Part shown: piece by piece, positions 9,831 through 18,801 of the stretch
How positions within the stretch are numbered: the first letter of the stretch is position 1
How the letters are laid out: every line of letters starts with the position of its first letter
The notes under the pieces: model-generated
The model's database searches: none
What the model was told of the DNA's origin: nothing
What the model saw: only the letters and a program-made list of their open reading frames with translations
Translations under genes and position numbers: made by a program
From: Pseudomonas sp. HMWF032
GTDB lineage: Bacteria > Pseudomonadota > Gammaproteobacteria > Pseudomonadales > Pseudomonadaceae
Direction: 5' to 3'
Assembly: GCF_003060885.1 (NCBI RefSeq)
Contig: NZ_QAIG01000005.1
Coordinates: 1,363,090 to 1,427,089, forward strand
DNA: 64,000 nt

Positions 9831-10685
9831 CTAGACACGCGCCTCGATCACCCGGACCAGACCGGCATTACGCGAGACAGCCAGGCCGAGCGCCTGGGCT
9901 GTGCGGCTCGGATCAAAGACCTCGACCTGACTGAAGCCGCAGCGCTGGAAGCCCTGCACAATCGCCTGGTCATTGCGGTAATGCAGCGGGTAGTTACCAC
10001 GGGTCAGCCGCCCAATCAGACCAACACCCCAGCGCAGCTGACGGTAACGCGGGTGCTCGCGCAGATCAGGATAAAGCTCGGTGAGATAGGTGGCCTGAGG
10101 AAACTCGCGCAACAGGTCAGCCAAACGCGTCCAGAACGATTCGATCAGTGCCAACTCGAAATAATTCACCAACCCCTCGGTAATCACCACCACTGGCTTG
10201 CTGTGATCCAACTCGGCGAACAGTGCCGCCAGGCTTTTACTGCCGTCCTCGGCAAGGATATCCACTGCACGCACCTGATGCTGGTTACCCAGCCAACCCT
10301 CGGCATTCAGCAACAGACGCTTACGCGCGGCCATCACCGGCAGATCAGCCTCGACATATCGCAGGTGCGAGTATCGCGAGGTAAAGCGACGACCACGCGG
10401 TGACAGACCGCAGGCAATTTCCACCACCTGGCATACGCCGCCCTGCTCAATGGCCGCAGTCAGCTGAGCATCAATCTGCAGATGGCGCTGCAACAGGAAC
10501 TGCTCGATATCCAGACCGAATCCGACCCGTGCCCCCCAGGTGATCGGGCTGAGCAGACCATGCACGAAACGCCCGAAACCGGTAACAAAGGCTACATCCG
10601 CCAACTGATGGCGATACCAGACATAACCGGTGTAGTGGGCACTGGGGCTGATATGGGCACTGCTGGCTCGGGCACGTTCAGGCAT
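9831..10685 (-). CDS. Class I SAM-dependent methyltransferase, LCMT (PPM1-like) family
   Basis: A 284-residue protein resembling leucine carboxyl methyltransferase-type enzymes, which in bacteria often act as O-methyltransferases on small molecules or carboxylates. The SAM site is visible as VVEIACGLSPRGRRF, with a downstream acidic residue in YVEADLP and a VVVITEGLVNYF segment typical of the family. No substrate can be inferred. It is divergent from the DNA glycosylase gene and convergent with the hydrolase-PilZ gene. Confidence 0.8.
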   Translation of the reverse strand: MPERARASSAHISPSAHYTGYVWYRHQLADVAFVTGFGRFVHGLLSPITWGARVGFGLDIEQFLLQRHLQIDAQLTAAIEQGGVCQVVEIACGLSPRGRRFTSRYSHLRYVEADLPVMAARKRLLLNAEGWLGNQHQVRAVDILAEDGSKSLAALFAELDHSKPVVVITEGLVNYFELALIESFWTRLADLLREFPQATYLTELYPDLREHPRYRQLRWGVGLIGRLTRGNYPLHYRNDQAIVQGFQRCGFSQVEVFDPSRTAQALGLAVSRNAGLVRVIEARV

Positions 10686-10792
10686 GATTCAGACTCTTAT
10701 TGTTATGATCACGGGACCTTCAACGGCGCTCGACTGAACGCCTGAACCGGCCACAGCCCAGCCTATGCCCTGCCGAGTAAGCACAACACTGT

Positions 10793-11509
10793 ATGCCTGC
10801 CGATCCCAACCTTAGTTTGCCCTGGCCCCAGGGACGCGCTCTGCCGGCCGATTTCTTCGACCGTGACGCATGCCGACTGGCCCGCGACCTGCTGGGCAAG
10901 GTTATTCGCCATCGGCATGGCGAACACTGGCTGAGCGCACGCATCATCGAAACCGAAGCCTATTACCTGAGCGAGAAAGGCAGCCATGCCTCGCTTGGCT
11001 GTACCCACAAACGCCGCGCGCTGTTTATGGATGGCGGACACATCTATATGTATTACGCCCGCGGCGGCGACTCGCTGAACTTCAGCGCCCAGGGCCCGGG
11101 CAATGCAGTGCTGATCAAATCAGCCTATCCCTGGCAGGATGTGCGCAGCGGCGCCGACGCTCTGACGCAGATGCTGCGTAATAACCCGGACGCACAAGGC
11201 CGCCCCCGTGCCCCAGGCAGTCTGTGCAATGGCCAAACCCTGCTGTGCAAGGCCCTGGGCCTGAAAGTACCGGACTGGGATGCACGGCCCTTCGATGAGC
11301 AGCACCTGTTTGTCGAAGACCTCGGTGAACGCCCGCAGCAGATCGTGCAATGCACCCGCCTGGGCATCCCCCACGGGCGTGACGAGCAACTGCCGTACCG
11401 TTTTGCCGACGCTGCCTTTGCCCGCTACTGCACCCGCAACCCATTGCGCCGCGGCCAGTTGGCCGGCCGCGACTTCCATTTAATTAACCCTGAGGATGAT
11501 CACCGATGA
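10793..11509 (+). CDS. mpg: DNA-3-methyladenine glycosylase, AAG/Mpg family
   Basis: A 238-residue monofunctional base-excision repair glycosylase that removes 3-methyladenine and related alkylated purines. Family motifs are ARDLLGKVIRH, the catalytic-region ARIIETEAYY and the substrate-loop HIYMYYARGG. It is unrelated to E. coli AlkA or Tag. The stop overlaps the start of the DedA-PAP2 gene (ATGA), so the two are co-translated, although no functional link is known. Confidence 0.92.
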   Translation: MPADPNLSLPWPQGRALPADFFDRDACRLARDLLGKVIRHRHGEHWLSARIIETEAYYLSEKGSHASLGCTHKRRALFMDGGHIYMYYARGGDSLNFSAQGPGNAVLIKSAYPWQDVRSGADALTQMLRNNPDAQGRPRAPGSLCNGQTLLCKALGLKVPDWDARPFDEQHLFVEDLGERPQQIVQCTRLGIPHGRDEQLPYRFADAAFARYCTRNPLRRGQLAGRDFHLINPEDDHR

Positions 11510-12822
11510 GTCAGTGGCTCGACAGCTTGACCCTGTGGCTGAGCGCCAACCCTGAATGGCTAGGCCTGGCGATCTTCTTGATTGCCTGCGTCGAGTGCCT
11601 GGCAATCGCCGGCATCATTGTGCCAGGCACCATTATCATGTTTGCCGTGGCGGTTCTGGCCGGTAACGGTGCCTTGTCGCTGTGGGAAACACTGCTGCTG
11701 GCCTACCTGGGCGGCCTGTTCGGCGATGCCTTGTCTTATGGCATCGGCCGCTACTTTCATCAGGACATTCGCCGCCTGCCGCTGCTGCGCAGCCACCCGC
11801 AGTGGCTGAGCGCGGCAGAGAGCTACTTCCAACGCTATGGCGTCGCCAGCCTGCTGGTCGGCCGTTATATCGGCCCTCTGCGGCCAATGCTGCCGATGGT
11901 CGCCGGCATGCTGAACATGCCGCTCCCGCGTTTTATCGCCGTCAGCCTGCTGGCCGCTGCCGGCTGGGCCATTGCCTATATGCTGCCGGGCTGGGCCACC
12001 GGTGCCGCCTTGCGCCTGCCGCTGCCGGAGGGATTCTGGCCGCAGGCCGGCGCCGTAGCGGCAGGCGTGGCCATCGTGGTCGGCCTGAGTATTCAAGGCA
12101 GCATGCGCGGGCAACGCCACGCCAGCCTGCTGGCGGCCGGCGCCTGCCTGGTGCTGCTGGTCAGCATGATGCTCAGCTGGCCGCTGCTCAGCCACTTTGA
12201 TCAGGGCCTGCTGGCCCTGGTGCAGGAACAGCGCAGCAGCGAGCTGGACCGGCTGATGGTGCTGATCACCCGCCTCGGCGACATGCACACCCAGGTGGCC
12301 GCCGCCGCTCTGCTGTGCCTGATTCTGCTGGTTACCCGGCAGTGGCGCAGCCTGTGCCTGGCCGTCGGCGCCACACTCGGTACGGCCCTGGCCAATGGTG
12401 CACTGAAAGCCCTGTTCGCCCGCAGCCGACCCGATGTGCTGCTGGAGCCACTGGGCAGCTTCAGTTTCCCTAGCGGACACAGTTCGGCGGCGTTTGCGTT
12501 CTTCCTGCTACTCGGCATGCTCGCCGGTCGCGGTCAACCGCCGCGCATGCGCCTGACGTGGCTGCTGCTGGCCAGCTTGCCGGCAGCCGCAATTGCCGTT
12601 TCCCGGATATACCTGGGTGTGCACTGGCCCAGCGACATCATCGCCGGCGCCATGCTGGCGGGCTGTTTCTGCGCCCTGAGCCTGGCATTGGTGCAATGGC
12701 GTACGTCGCTGCCAGCCCTACCGGCGAAAATCTGGTGGTTGTTGCTGCCGACGATTATCGCCCTGCTCGGCGGCATCACCACCTGGCAGCTGTCAGCGGG
12801 GCTGCTGCTGTACCGCTACTGA
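11506..12822 (+). CDS. Fusion of DedA-family membrane protein and PAP2 lipid phosphatase
   Basis: 438 residues, strongly hydrophobic. Residues 1 to about 200 are a DedA/VTT domain (lipid scramblase or flippase-like; GRYIGPLRPMLPMVAGM is the conserved membrane-reentrant arginine segment). Residues from about 225 on are a PAP2 phosphatase with all three motifs: KALFARSRP, PSGHS (His325) and SRIYLGVHWPSD. The combination suggests dephosphorylation and recycling of undecaprenyl pyrophosphate or phosphatidyl phosphates at the periplasmic face. The start overlaps the mpg stop by 4 bp, and its 3' end overlaps the convergent LON-domain gene by 7 bp. Confidence 0.9.
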   Translation: MSQWLDSLTLWLSANPEWLGLAIFLIACVECLAIAGIIVPGTIIMFAVAVLAGNGALSLWETLLLAYLGGLFGDALSYGIGRYFHQDIRRLPLLRSHPQWLSAAESYFQRYGVASLLVGRYIGPLRPMLPMVAGMLNMPLPRFIAVSLLAAAGWAIAYMLPGWATGAALRLPLPEGFWPQAGAVAAGVAIVVGLSIQGSMRGQRHASLLAAGACLVLLVSMMLSWPLLSHFDQGLLALVQEQRSSELDRLMVLITRLGDMHTQVAAAALLCLILLVTRQWRSLCLAVGATLGTALANGALKALFARSRPDVLLEPLGSFSFPSGHSSAAFAFFLLLGMLAGRGQPPRMRLTWLLLASLPAAAIAVSRIYLGVHWPSDIIAGAMLAGCFCALSLALVQWRTSLPALPAKIWWLLLPTIIALLGGITTWQLSAGLLLYRY

Positions 12823-13409
12823 GAACCGCCCTGCAGCAACTCCAGCAACTGCTGCAACCGCTCCAGGCGCTGCTCGGCACCGGGCATGTCGAGCAGTTGC
12901 AGCTTTTGCTGATTGTCCAGTGGCAACAGGTAAGCCAACTGATTGGCCAGCGCCTCCTGGCCTGCCGGTTCACTCGGCATACCCAACGCAGCGACCATCG
13001 GATGGGCACTCAGTGCGCCCAGCAGCGCAGCAAGGTCAGCATGTTCGGCGCGCAAGGGCTGCTCGACGCCATCTTCCAGCCACTCAACCTCGCCCAGGGT
13101 CAACTGATCAGGCAACACCTGCGCGCGCTGCACCCGAAAGCGCCGCCCACCTTCCACACGAATGCCCAACAAGCCATTGGGCCGCTGTTCAAAATCACGA
13201 ATCAGTGCCTCACAGCCTATCGCCGCAAACAGCCCGGCGGCTTTGCCAACCTCTGCACCGTCAATCAGGCTGACCACTCCAAAACCCTGGCCCTGCTTCA
13301 TGCTGCGACTGATCATATCCAGGTAGCGCGCCTCGAATATCTGTAAATCGAGCATGCAGCCAGGAAACAGCACGGTATTGAGCGGAAACAATGGCAGGGT
13401 CACGGTCAA
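12816..13409 (-). CDS. LON substrate-binding-domain protein (no protease domain)
   Basis: A 197-residue stand-alone LON N-terminal (PUA-like) domain, with the opening LPLFPLNTVLFPGCMLDLQIFEARYL diagnostic of the family. It lacks the AAA+ and Ser-Lys protease parts of Lon. Such proteins are widespread in pseudomonads and have no assigned function; peptide or protein binding is a guess. It ends 7 bp inside the convergent DedA-PAP2 gene and starts just beyond the end of lrgB. Confidence 0.9.
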   Translation of the reverse strand: MTVTLPLFPLNTVLFPGCMLDLQIFEARYLDMISRSMKQGQGFGVVSLIDGAEVGKAAGLFAAIGCEALIRDFEQRPNGLLGIRVEGGRRFRVQRAQVLPDQLTLGEVEWLEDGVEQPLRAEHADLAALLGALSAHPMVAALGMPSEPAGQEALANQLAYLLPLDNQQKLQLLDMPGAEQRLERLQQLLELLQGGSQ

Positions 13410-13413
13410 TTCC

Positions 13414-14130
13414 TCAGAGCCAGAGCAGGATGGCCAATGGCAACAGCACGGCGGTAAATACCCCCATCAGGCTCATCGCCAGGGCAGAGAACGCGCCGCA
13501 CTCCTCGCCCTCCTGCAGCGCCCGCGCGGTGCCGACCGCGTGCGCGGTCAGGCCCAAGGCCATGCCCAGTGCGGCGGGATGATGCACACCAAACCGTTTG
13601 AGCAGCGCCGGGCCGCAGATGGCGCCGATGATCCCGGTGATCATCACAAACACCGCCGCCAGCGCGGCAATCCCGCCAATCTGATTGGCCACCAGCATGG
13701 CAATCGGTGAGGTCACCGATTTGGGCGCCATGCTCATCAGCATGATCTGCTCGGCACCGAAGGCCCAGGCCAGGGAGATGCCCAATACCGTGGCCACCAC
13801 GCCGGCCACCAGCAAGGTGATCAGGGTGGGCCAGAATAATTGACGGATGCGCCGCAGGTTGAGGAACAGCGGCACCGCCAGCGCCACCGTGGTCGGCCCG
13901 AGGAACAGCGTCAGCGCCGTCGCACTGTCCTTGTATTCGGCGAAGGTCAGGCCGCAGGCCAAGAGGATGCCAATCACCGTGAGCATCGACAGCAGCACGG
14001 GTTGCAGGAACACCCAACGGGTTTTCTCATAAGCGGCAATCGCCAGTTGATAAGCCCCCAGAGTAATGCCCACACCAAATAAGGGATGATGGATCAGCGC
14101 TTGCCAGGCGGCGTGCCATTCCAGAGTCAT
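13414..14130 (-). CDS. lrgB: LrgB/CidB-family membrane protein
   Basis: A 238-residue polytopic protein of the LrgB/CidB (YohK) family, which pairs with small holin-like CidA/LrgA proteins. Typical features are PTTVALAVPLF and TSPIAMLVANQIGG. In Gram-positives the pair influences murein hydrolase activity and cell death, and related plant and bacterial proteins transport glycolate or pyruvate; the role here is not established. Its ATG overlaps the lrgA stop (ATGA). Confidence 0.88.
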   Translation of the reverse strand: MTLEWHAAWQALIHHPLFGVGITLGAYQLAIAAYEKTRWVFLQPVLLSMLTVIGILLACGLTFAEYKDSATALTLFLGPTTVALAVPLFLNLRRIRQLFWPTLITLLVAGVVATVLGISLAWAFGAEQIMLMSMAPKSVTSPIAMLVANQIGGIAALAAVFVMITGIIGAICGPALLKRFGVHHPAALGMALGLTAHAVGTARALQEGEECGAFSALAMSLMGVFTAVLLPLAILLWL

Positions 14131-14486
14131 ACATCCTCCCGGCGCTGCTGACGGTCGATCAGCTTTTGCATCAACCAGCCAGCGAAGACGATCGAGATCA
14201 ACAGCGACAGCAACAGCGCACCGGCAATCGCCCAGAAGTCGGCAAAAATATCCTCGGCATAGGCCATGACGCCCACCGCTGGCGGCACCAGCAGCAGCGG
14301 CAGGTATTTCAGCAGGCTGGTGGAGGCCAGATGCAACGACTCACCCACCTCGCCGCGCAGCAGCAGAAAGCTGAACAGCAGCAACATGCCGATGATCGGC
14401 CCCGGCAGGATTGGAATCAGCAGGACATTCAACGCGGTGCCGAGCAACTGGCACAGCACCAGCCAGGAAAGACCGCGTAACAGCAT
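14127..14486 (-). CDS. lrgA: CidA/LrgA-family holin-like membrane protein
   Basis: 119 residues with four predicted transmembrane segments and the family signature LPGPIIGMLLLF. The start at 14486 has a good GGAG 10 bp upstream; a longer reading upstream is not hydrophobic and has no family similarity. It is the first gene of an lrgA-lrgB operon, divergent from phaJ4. Some homologues are named CidA; sequence alone cannot separate the two names. Confidence 0.88.
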   Translation of the reverse strand: MLLRGLSWLVLCQLLGTALNVLLIPILPGPIIGMLLLFSFLLLRGEVGESLHLASTSLLKYLPLLLVPPAVGVMAYAEDIFADFWAIAGALLLSLLISIVFAGWLMQKLIDRQQRREDV

Positions 14487-14703
14487 GATGGATAATCTCC
14501 GAATCGTATGATCCCAGGCACAGTGCTGCGCATTATAAGCAGAAGCACCCGCAAACAGCCGGCTTACAGCGGTTGCTGCGAATTGACCAGCAGCCTCGAC
14601 GCGCATGCACCCGACACTTGACCCTGCGGCAAACCCATGTTGATCTTAGGGCAGAAGGATTTACGCCCGAAAAAAAACAACACTGCGTCTTCAAGGAGAA
14701 CCC

Positions 14704-15159
14704 ATGACATCAGTACCCGCCACCGAATTGCCCAGCTACATTGGTAAGGAACTCGGCCGTTCCGAATGGCTGACCATCGATCAAGAGCGCATCAACCAGT
14801 TCGCCGAGTGCACCGGCGATCACCAGTTCATCCACGTCGACCCGGAAAAAGCCAAGCTCACCCCGTTTGGCACCACCATCGCCCATGGTTTCCTCTCGCT
14901 GTCGCTGGTGCCCAAGTTGATGGAAGGCATCATGATCATGCCCAAAGGGCTGAAAATGGCCGTCAACTATGGCCTGGACAGCGTGCGTTTTATCCAGCCG
15001 GTCAAGGTCAACTCAAAAGTCCGCCTGGTGGTCACGTTGACCGACGCCACCGAGAAGAACCCCGGACAATGGCTACTCAAGGCCAAGGTTGTACTGGAAA
15101 TCGAAGGTTCGGAAAAACCGGCCTATATCGCTGAACCACTGACGCTCTGCTTCGTCTAA
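14704..15159 (+). CDS. phaJ4: MaoC-type (R)-specific enoyl-CoA hydratase PhaJ4
   Basis: A 151-residue hot-dog-fold hydratase that converts trans-2-enoyl-CoA from beta-oxidation to (R)-3-hydroxyacyl-CoA, the monomer for medium-chain polyhydroxyalkanoate. The catalytic signature is present as FAECTGDHQFIHVDPEKA and GTTIAHGFLSLSL (Asp and His of hydratase motif 2). The start has AAGGAG at ideal spacing. The PhaJ4 assignment rests on length and on synteny with P. aeruginosa phaJ4 (PA4015, from memory). A terminator follows. Confidence 0.87.
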   Translation: MTSVPATELPSYIGKELGRSEWLTIDQERINQFAECTGDHQFIHVDPEKAKLTPFGTTIAHGFLSLSLVPKLMEGIMIMPKGLKMAVNYGLDSVRFIQPVKVNSKVRLVVTLTDATEKNPGQWLLKAKVVLEIEGSEKPAYIAEPLTLCFV

Positions 15160-15177
15160 GCGCAGCCAGCCGCCAGA

Positions 15178-15209
15178 GGCGTACAGGCACAAGCCTGTGC
15201 GCCTTTTTT
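15178..15209 (+). terminator. Intrinsic terminator of phaJ4
   Basis: An 11-bp stem GGCGTACAGGC / GCCTGTGCGCC (one G-T wobble) with loop ACAA, followed by a run of seven T. It starts 18 bp after the phaJ4 stop. Confidence 0.88.
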
Positions 15210-15293
15210 ATGGCATTTTCAGCGCGCTCGATCACGGCATGCCAGGCGGTTTAAGGCATACTCGGCAACGTCCTTCCGGTGTGGATTTTCTGC

Positions 15294-17021
15294 ATGCATC
15301 CTCTGACCCGTCTGGCTCCACTGAGCCTCGCCCTGTTGTTGGTCGCCTGCGGCGATGGCGAACCCTTGTTACCAGCAAATGCCGTGCTGCCGGATGGCGG
15401 GCGCTACCGTGGCGAAGTGGTCAATGGCTTGCTGCAAGGCCAGGGACGCCTGGATTACAGTGACGGCAGCTACTATGCAGGGCTGTTCAAAGATGGACAG
15501 TTCAATGGCCCCGGCGAATGGCACAGCAAACACGGTGAAACCTATACCGGCGAGTTCCAGAACGGCGACTTCCACGGTCAAGGCAGCCTGAGTTACAGCG
15601 ACGGCAGCCGCTACGAAGGCGGCTTTGCCAGCGGCACCCCCAGCGGTGAAGGCCACCTGCAGAGCCAGGATCTGGAATACCGGGGCGAGTTCAGCAAGGG
15701 CCATTACCAAGGCCTGGGCAAGCTGCAATGGAGCAACGGCAGCAGCTTTCAGGGTCAGTTCCGCAAGGGCGAACCGCACGGCCAAGGCGTGATGATCGAC
15801 GCTGAAGGCAACGAGTTCGTCGGCACTTTCAATAACAGCCAGCTCAACGGCCAGGGCAGTTTCAAGAGTGCCGACGGCGACCTCTACAGCGGCCAGTTCC
15901 GCGACAACCAATTCCACGGCAAGGGCCGCTATCAAAGTGCCGACGGCGAAGTCTGGAGCGGACGCTTCGAGGACGGCAGCCTGACCGGCAAAGGCGAGTT
16001 CAAGGGCAGCGACGGCAGCCATTACCGTGGCCAGTTCAGCGACTGGCGCTACCACGGCGAAGGTCGACTGAACCTCGCCGATGGCAGCCTCTATGAAGGC
16101 CACTTTGCCTACGGCCAATACCACGGTAACGGCAGCCTGACCCTGGCCGATGGCAGCCAGCAACGTGGTACCTGGCAGCGTGGCCGACTGACTCGCGATG
16201 CCGATGGCCAAGCCATCCCCGACAGCCTGGCCGTCGGCTTGCTGGAGCAAGGACGGTTGCTCGATGCCGCCATTGCCAACCTGCCAGCCTCGACCCCAGC
16301 CATCGAACTCTACGCCCTGACCCTGGCCGGCGACGGCAAGCAGAGCGTGTTCATGCGCGAGGCCGACTATGTCGGTAACCTGCTGCAGGAACGCTTCGCC
16401 GCCCATGGCCTGATCACCCTCGTCAACCACCGTGACCACCTGGCGGATCGCCCGCTGGCCACCAGTGCCAGCCTGGGTCGCAGCGTTCAGGCCCTGGCCG
16501 AACGCAGCGGCAAGGAAGACCTGATCTTTATCTACCTGACCAGCCACGGCTCAGCCCAGCATGAGCTGAACCTTGACCAGCCGCGCCTGCAGCTCAACGA
16601 CCTGCCCGCCAGCGAACTGGCCACCCTGCTCGAACCGCTGAAAGATCGGCACAAGGTGCTGGTGATCTCTGCCTGCTACTCCGGCGGTTTTATCCCCAAA
16701 TTGCAGGATGACAAGACCCTGGTGATCACCGCTGCACGGGCCGACCGCGTGTCCTTCGGTTGCTCGGAGGAAAACGACTTCACCTACTTCGGCCGCGCGC
16801 TGTTTGCCGAAGCGCTGCAGCAAACCGACGACCTGCAGCGCGCCTTCAAGCTGGCCCAGGCCAGCGTTGCCGAACGCGAAAAGGCCGACGGTTTCGAAGC
16901 CTCCGAACCGCAGATCTGGCCAGCCAAGGCGGTGCTCGCCCAGTGGCGCAAGCTGCGCGAACAGCAGGCTGAGCGCGCCCTGAACAATGCACTTGAGGCG
17001 CAATCAGCGGTCAACCCCTAA
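15294..17021 (+). CDS. Lipoprotein with about 11 MORN repeats and a C13 (legumain-type) protease domain
   Basis: 575 residues from the ATG at 15294 (a GTG 15 bp upstream is in frame). The signal ends in a lipobox LLVACG. About eleven consecutive 23-residue MORN repeats follow (pattern YxGxFxxGxxxGxGxxxxxDGS), to about residue 300. The C-terminal part is a caspase-hemoglobinase-fold peptidase: [10 protein letters not shown] gives His418 and [12 protein letters not shown] gives Cys461, the His/Cys dyad of family C13. It is presumably anchored in the periplasm or outer membrane. MORN arrays usually bind lipid or protein partners. No substrate is evident. The position matches P. aeruginosa PA4016 by memory. 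Confidence 0.87.
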   Translation: MHPLTRLAPLSLALLLVACGDGEPLLPANAVLPDGGRYRGEVVNGLLQGQGRLDYSDGSYYAGLFKDGQFNGPGEWHSKHGETYTGEFQNGDFHGQGSLSYSDGSRYEGGFASGTPSGEGHLQSQDLEYRGEFSKGHYQGLGKLQWSNGSSFQGQFRKGEPHGQGVMIDAEGNEFVGTFNNSQLNGQGSFKSADGDLYSGQFRDNQFHGKGRYQSADGEVWSGRFEDGSLTGKGEFKGSDGSHYRGQFSDWRYHGEGRLNLADGSLYEGHFAYGQYHGNGSLTLADGSQQRGTWQRGRLTRDADGQAIPDSLAVGLLEQGRLLDAAIANLPASTPAIELYALTLAGDGKQSVFMREADYVGNLLQERFAAHGLITLVNHRDHLADRPLATSASLGRSVQALAERSGKEDLIFIYLTSHGSAQHELNLDQPRLQLNDLPASELATLLEPLKDRHKVLVISACYSGGFIPKLQDDKTLVITAARADRVSFGCSEENDFTYFGRALFAEALQQTDDLQRAFKLAQASVAEREKADGFEASEPQIWPAKAVLAQWRKLREQQAERALNNALEAQSAVNP

Positions 17022-17082
17022 CAAGCATGCGCGCCACCTACGGCCTGATAAGCTGATGGATATCAGCGGAGAACTTCAAACC

Positions 17083-17724
17083 ATGTATTTGACGCCCCAG
17101 CACATCCTTCTTGCAGGTGCCACCGGACTGACCGGCGAGCACCTGCTGGACCGCCTGCTGAACGAGCCCACGGTCGCTCGCGTGCTGGCACCCAGCCGCC
17201 GCCCGCTAGCAGCACACGCCCACCTGGAAAACCCACAAGGCGAACTGCTGGCCCTGCTGCCGCAACTGAGCGGCAAGGTCGATACCGCCTTCTGCTGCCT
17301 GGGTAGCACAATTAAACAGGCCGGCTCGCAGGACGCCTTCCGCGCGGTCGATCATGACCTGGTGCTCGCCTTCGCCGAACGCGCCCGCGCCCTCGGTGCA
17401 CGGCACCTGCTGGTGATCAGTGCCCTCGGCGCGGATGCCAACTCCACCGTGTTCTACAACAAGGTCAAAGGCCAAATGGAGCAGGCCCTGCGCGCGCAGG
17501 ACTGGCCGCAGCTGACCATCGTCCGCCCTTCGTTACTGCTTGGCACACGCCAGGAATTCCGCCTTGGCGAGCGCCTGGCGGCACCTTTTATGCGCTGGCT
17601 GCCGGGCAAGTACCGCAGCATCGAAGCCACCGTTCTGGCTCGCGCCCTGTGGCGTCTTGCCCTGGAAGAAGACGCCGGCACCCGGATCATCGAATCAGAC
17701 CAACTGCGCCGCCTCGGCCGCTAA
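17083..17724 (+). CDS. NAD(P)-binding Rossmann oxidoreductase, atypical SDR
   Basis: A 213-residue atypical short-chain dehydrogenase of the NmrA/HTATIP2-like group. The nucleotide-binding motif is [11 protein letters not shown] near the N terminus, and [11 protein letters not shown] and [11 protein letters not shown] supply the catalytic Ser and YxxxK-like segments. The ATG at 17083 has a GGAG 11 bp upstream. The substrate is unknown. It lies 62 bp after the MORN-C13 gene and 33 bp before a small conserved gene, probably in one transcript. Confidence 0.85.
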   Translation: MYLTPQHILLAGATGLTGEHLLDRLLNEPTVARVLAPSRRPLAAHAHLENPQGELLALLPQLSGKVDTAFCCLGSTIKQAGSQDAFRAVDHDLVLAFAERARALGARHLLVISALGADANSTVFYNKVKGQMEQALRAQDWPQLTIVRPSLLLGTRQEFRLGERLAAPFMRWLPGKYRSIEATVLARALWRLALEEDAGTRIIESDQLRRLGR

Positions 17725-17756
17725 CTGTCGTTAAACCCCAGAAGAAGCCATTATCC

Positions 17757-18095
17757 ATGAGCACCACCCCGCACGATCTGATCAGCGCCCTTAGCGGTGC
17801 TGACATGCTGGAAATCGACGGCCTGCATGCCTGGCAATTCCACCTGGACGCCGAACAACTGGCCCAGCACCAGGCCGGCACCACGCCCACTGACGATGCG
17901 CCGCTGCTGAGCATTGAATGCATGGACGGCCGCGCCCTGCGCAAATGGCACTTCAGCCTACCCCAGGTAATCGCCGCACGTTTTGATGGTGAGGCCGACG
18001 CCTGGCGCATCAGCGGCACGGCCGGCGTGCACCTGATCAAGTGTTTTGCTGCGGTCAGCGGCGACAACAGTGATCGGCCAGACGACGCCGAATAA
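17757..18095 (+). CDS. Small conserved protein of unknown function (DUF5629-like)
   Basis: A 112-residue acidic soluble protein with no signal peptide or membrane helix. It starts MSTTPHDLISALSGADML and contains DGRALRKWHFSLPQV. I think it belongs to the Pseudomonas-restricted DUF5629 group but cannot confirm this. Coding is supported by its spacing between the two flanking genes and by the ATG at 17757, which follows the previous stop by 33 bp. Confidence 0.6.
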   Translation: MSTTPHDLISALSGADMLEIDGLHAWQFHLDAEQLAQHQAGTTPTDDAPLLSIECMDGRALRKWHFSLPQVIAARFDGEADAWRISGTAGVHLIKCFAAVSGDNSDRPDDAE

Positions 18096-18113
18096 CCCTG
18101 CCGAGGGCAACCT

Positions 18114-18725
18114 GTGGGCCTGTATGACCGCTACCTGCTGCCACACCTGATCGACTTCGCTTGCGGCATGGGCGCGGTGATGAAAGCCCGCTCGCAACTG
18201 GTGCCCCTGGCCCATGGCCGAGTGCTGGAAATCGGCATTGGCAGCGGCCTCAACCTGGGCTTCTACGACGCCAGCAAGGTCAGCGTGATCATCGGCGTCG
18301 ACCCCAGCGCTGACATGCAGAAGCTGGCCAGGCAACGGGCCGCCACGATCAGCATTCCCGTGCAGATGATTGCCCTCGAACTGGGACAGATCCAGGCTGA
18401 GGACGCCAGCTTCGACAGCATCGTCTGCACCTTTACCCTGTGCACCATTCCTGATGCCGTAGCGGCACTTAAAGAAATGCGCCGCGTGCTCAAGCCCGGT
18501 GGTCGCCTATTGTTCTGCGAGCACGGTCTGGCTCCGGAGCTGCCCGTGCTGCGCTGGCAGAACCGCCTGACGCCGCTGTGGAAGCCACTGGCCGGCGGCT
18601 GTCACCTCAACCGCGACATTCGCGCCCTGATCGAAGCCGGCGGCTTTCATATTGGCGAACTGCATAACCGCTACCTCAAAGGCCCCCGGCCGATGACCTA
18701 TGTTTATCAGGGCTGGGCCGACTGA
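18114..18725 (+). CDS. Class I SAM-dependent methyltransferase (UbiE/Methyltransf_11 type)
   Basis: A 203-residue Rossmann-fold methyltransferase: motif I VLEIGIGSGLNLGFY, acidic residue in IIGVDPSADM, and the post-II segment EMRRVLKPGGRLLFCEHG. It resembles UbiE-like small-molecule methyltransferases and eukaryotic METTL7-like proteins. The start is GTG at 18114, preceded by GAGGG at 7 bp. It follows the small DUF gene closely and probably ends that operon. Confidence 0.85.
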   Translation: MGLYDRYLLPHLIDFACGMGAVMKARSQLVPLAHGRVLEIGIGSGLNLGFYDASKVSVIIGVDPSADMQKLARQRAATISIPVQMIALELGQIQAEDASFDSIVCTFTLCTIPDAVAALKEMRRVLKPGGRLLFCEHGLAPELPVLRWQNRLTPLWKPLAGGCHLNRDIRALIEAGGFHIGELHNRYLKGPRPMTYVYQGWAD

Positions 18726-18801
18726 GCAGCAATGCGTACTGCATCTGTGCCGATTCTGACTATCGTTAGGTCATAAATTCCCGCACAGAAGCCGGCCCCG
18801 C

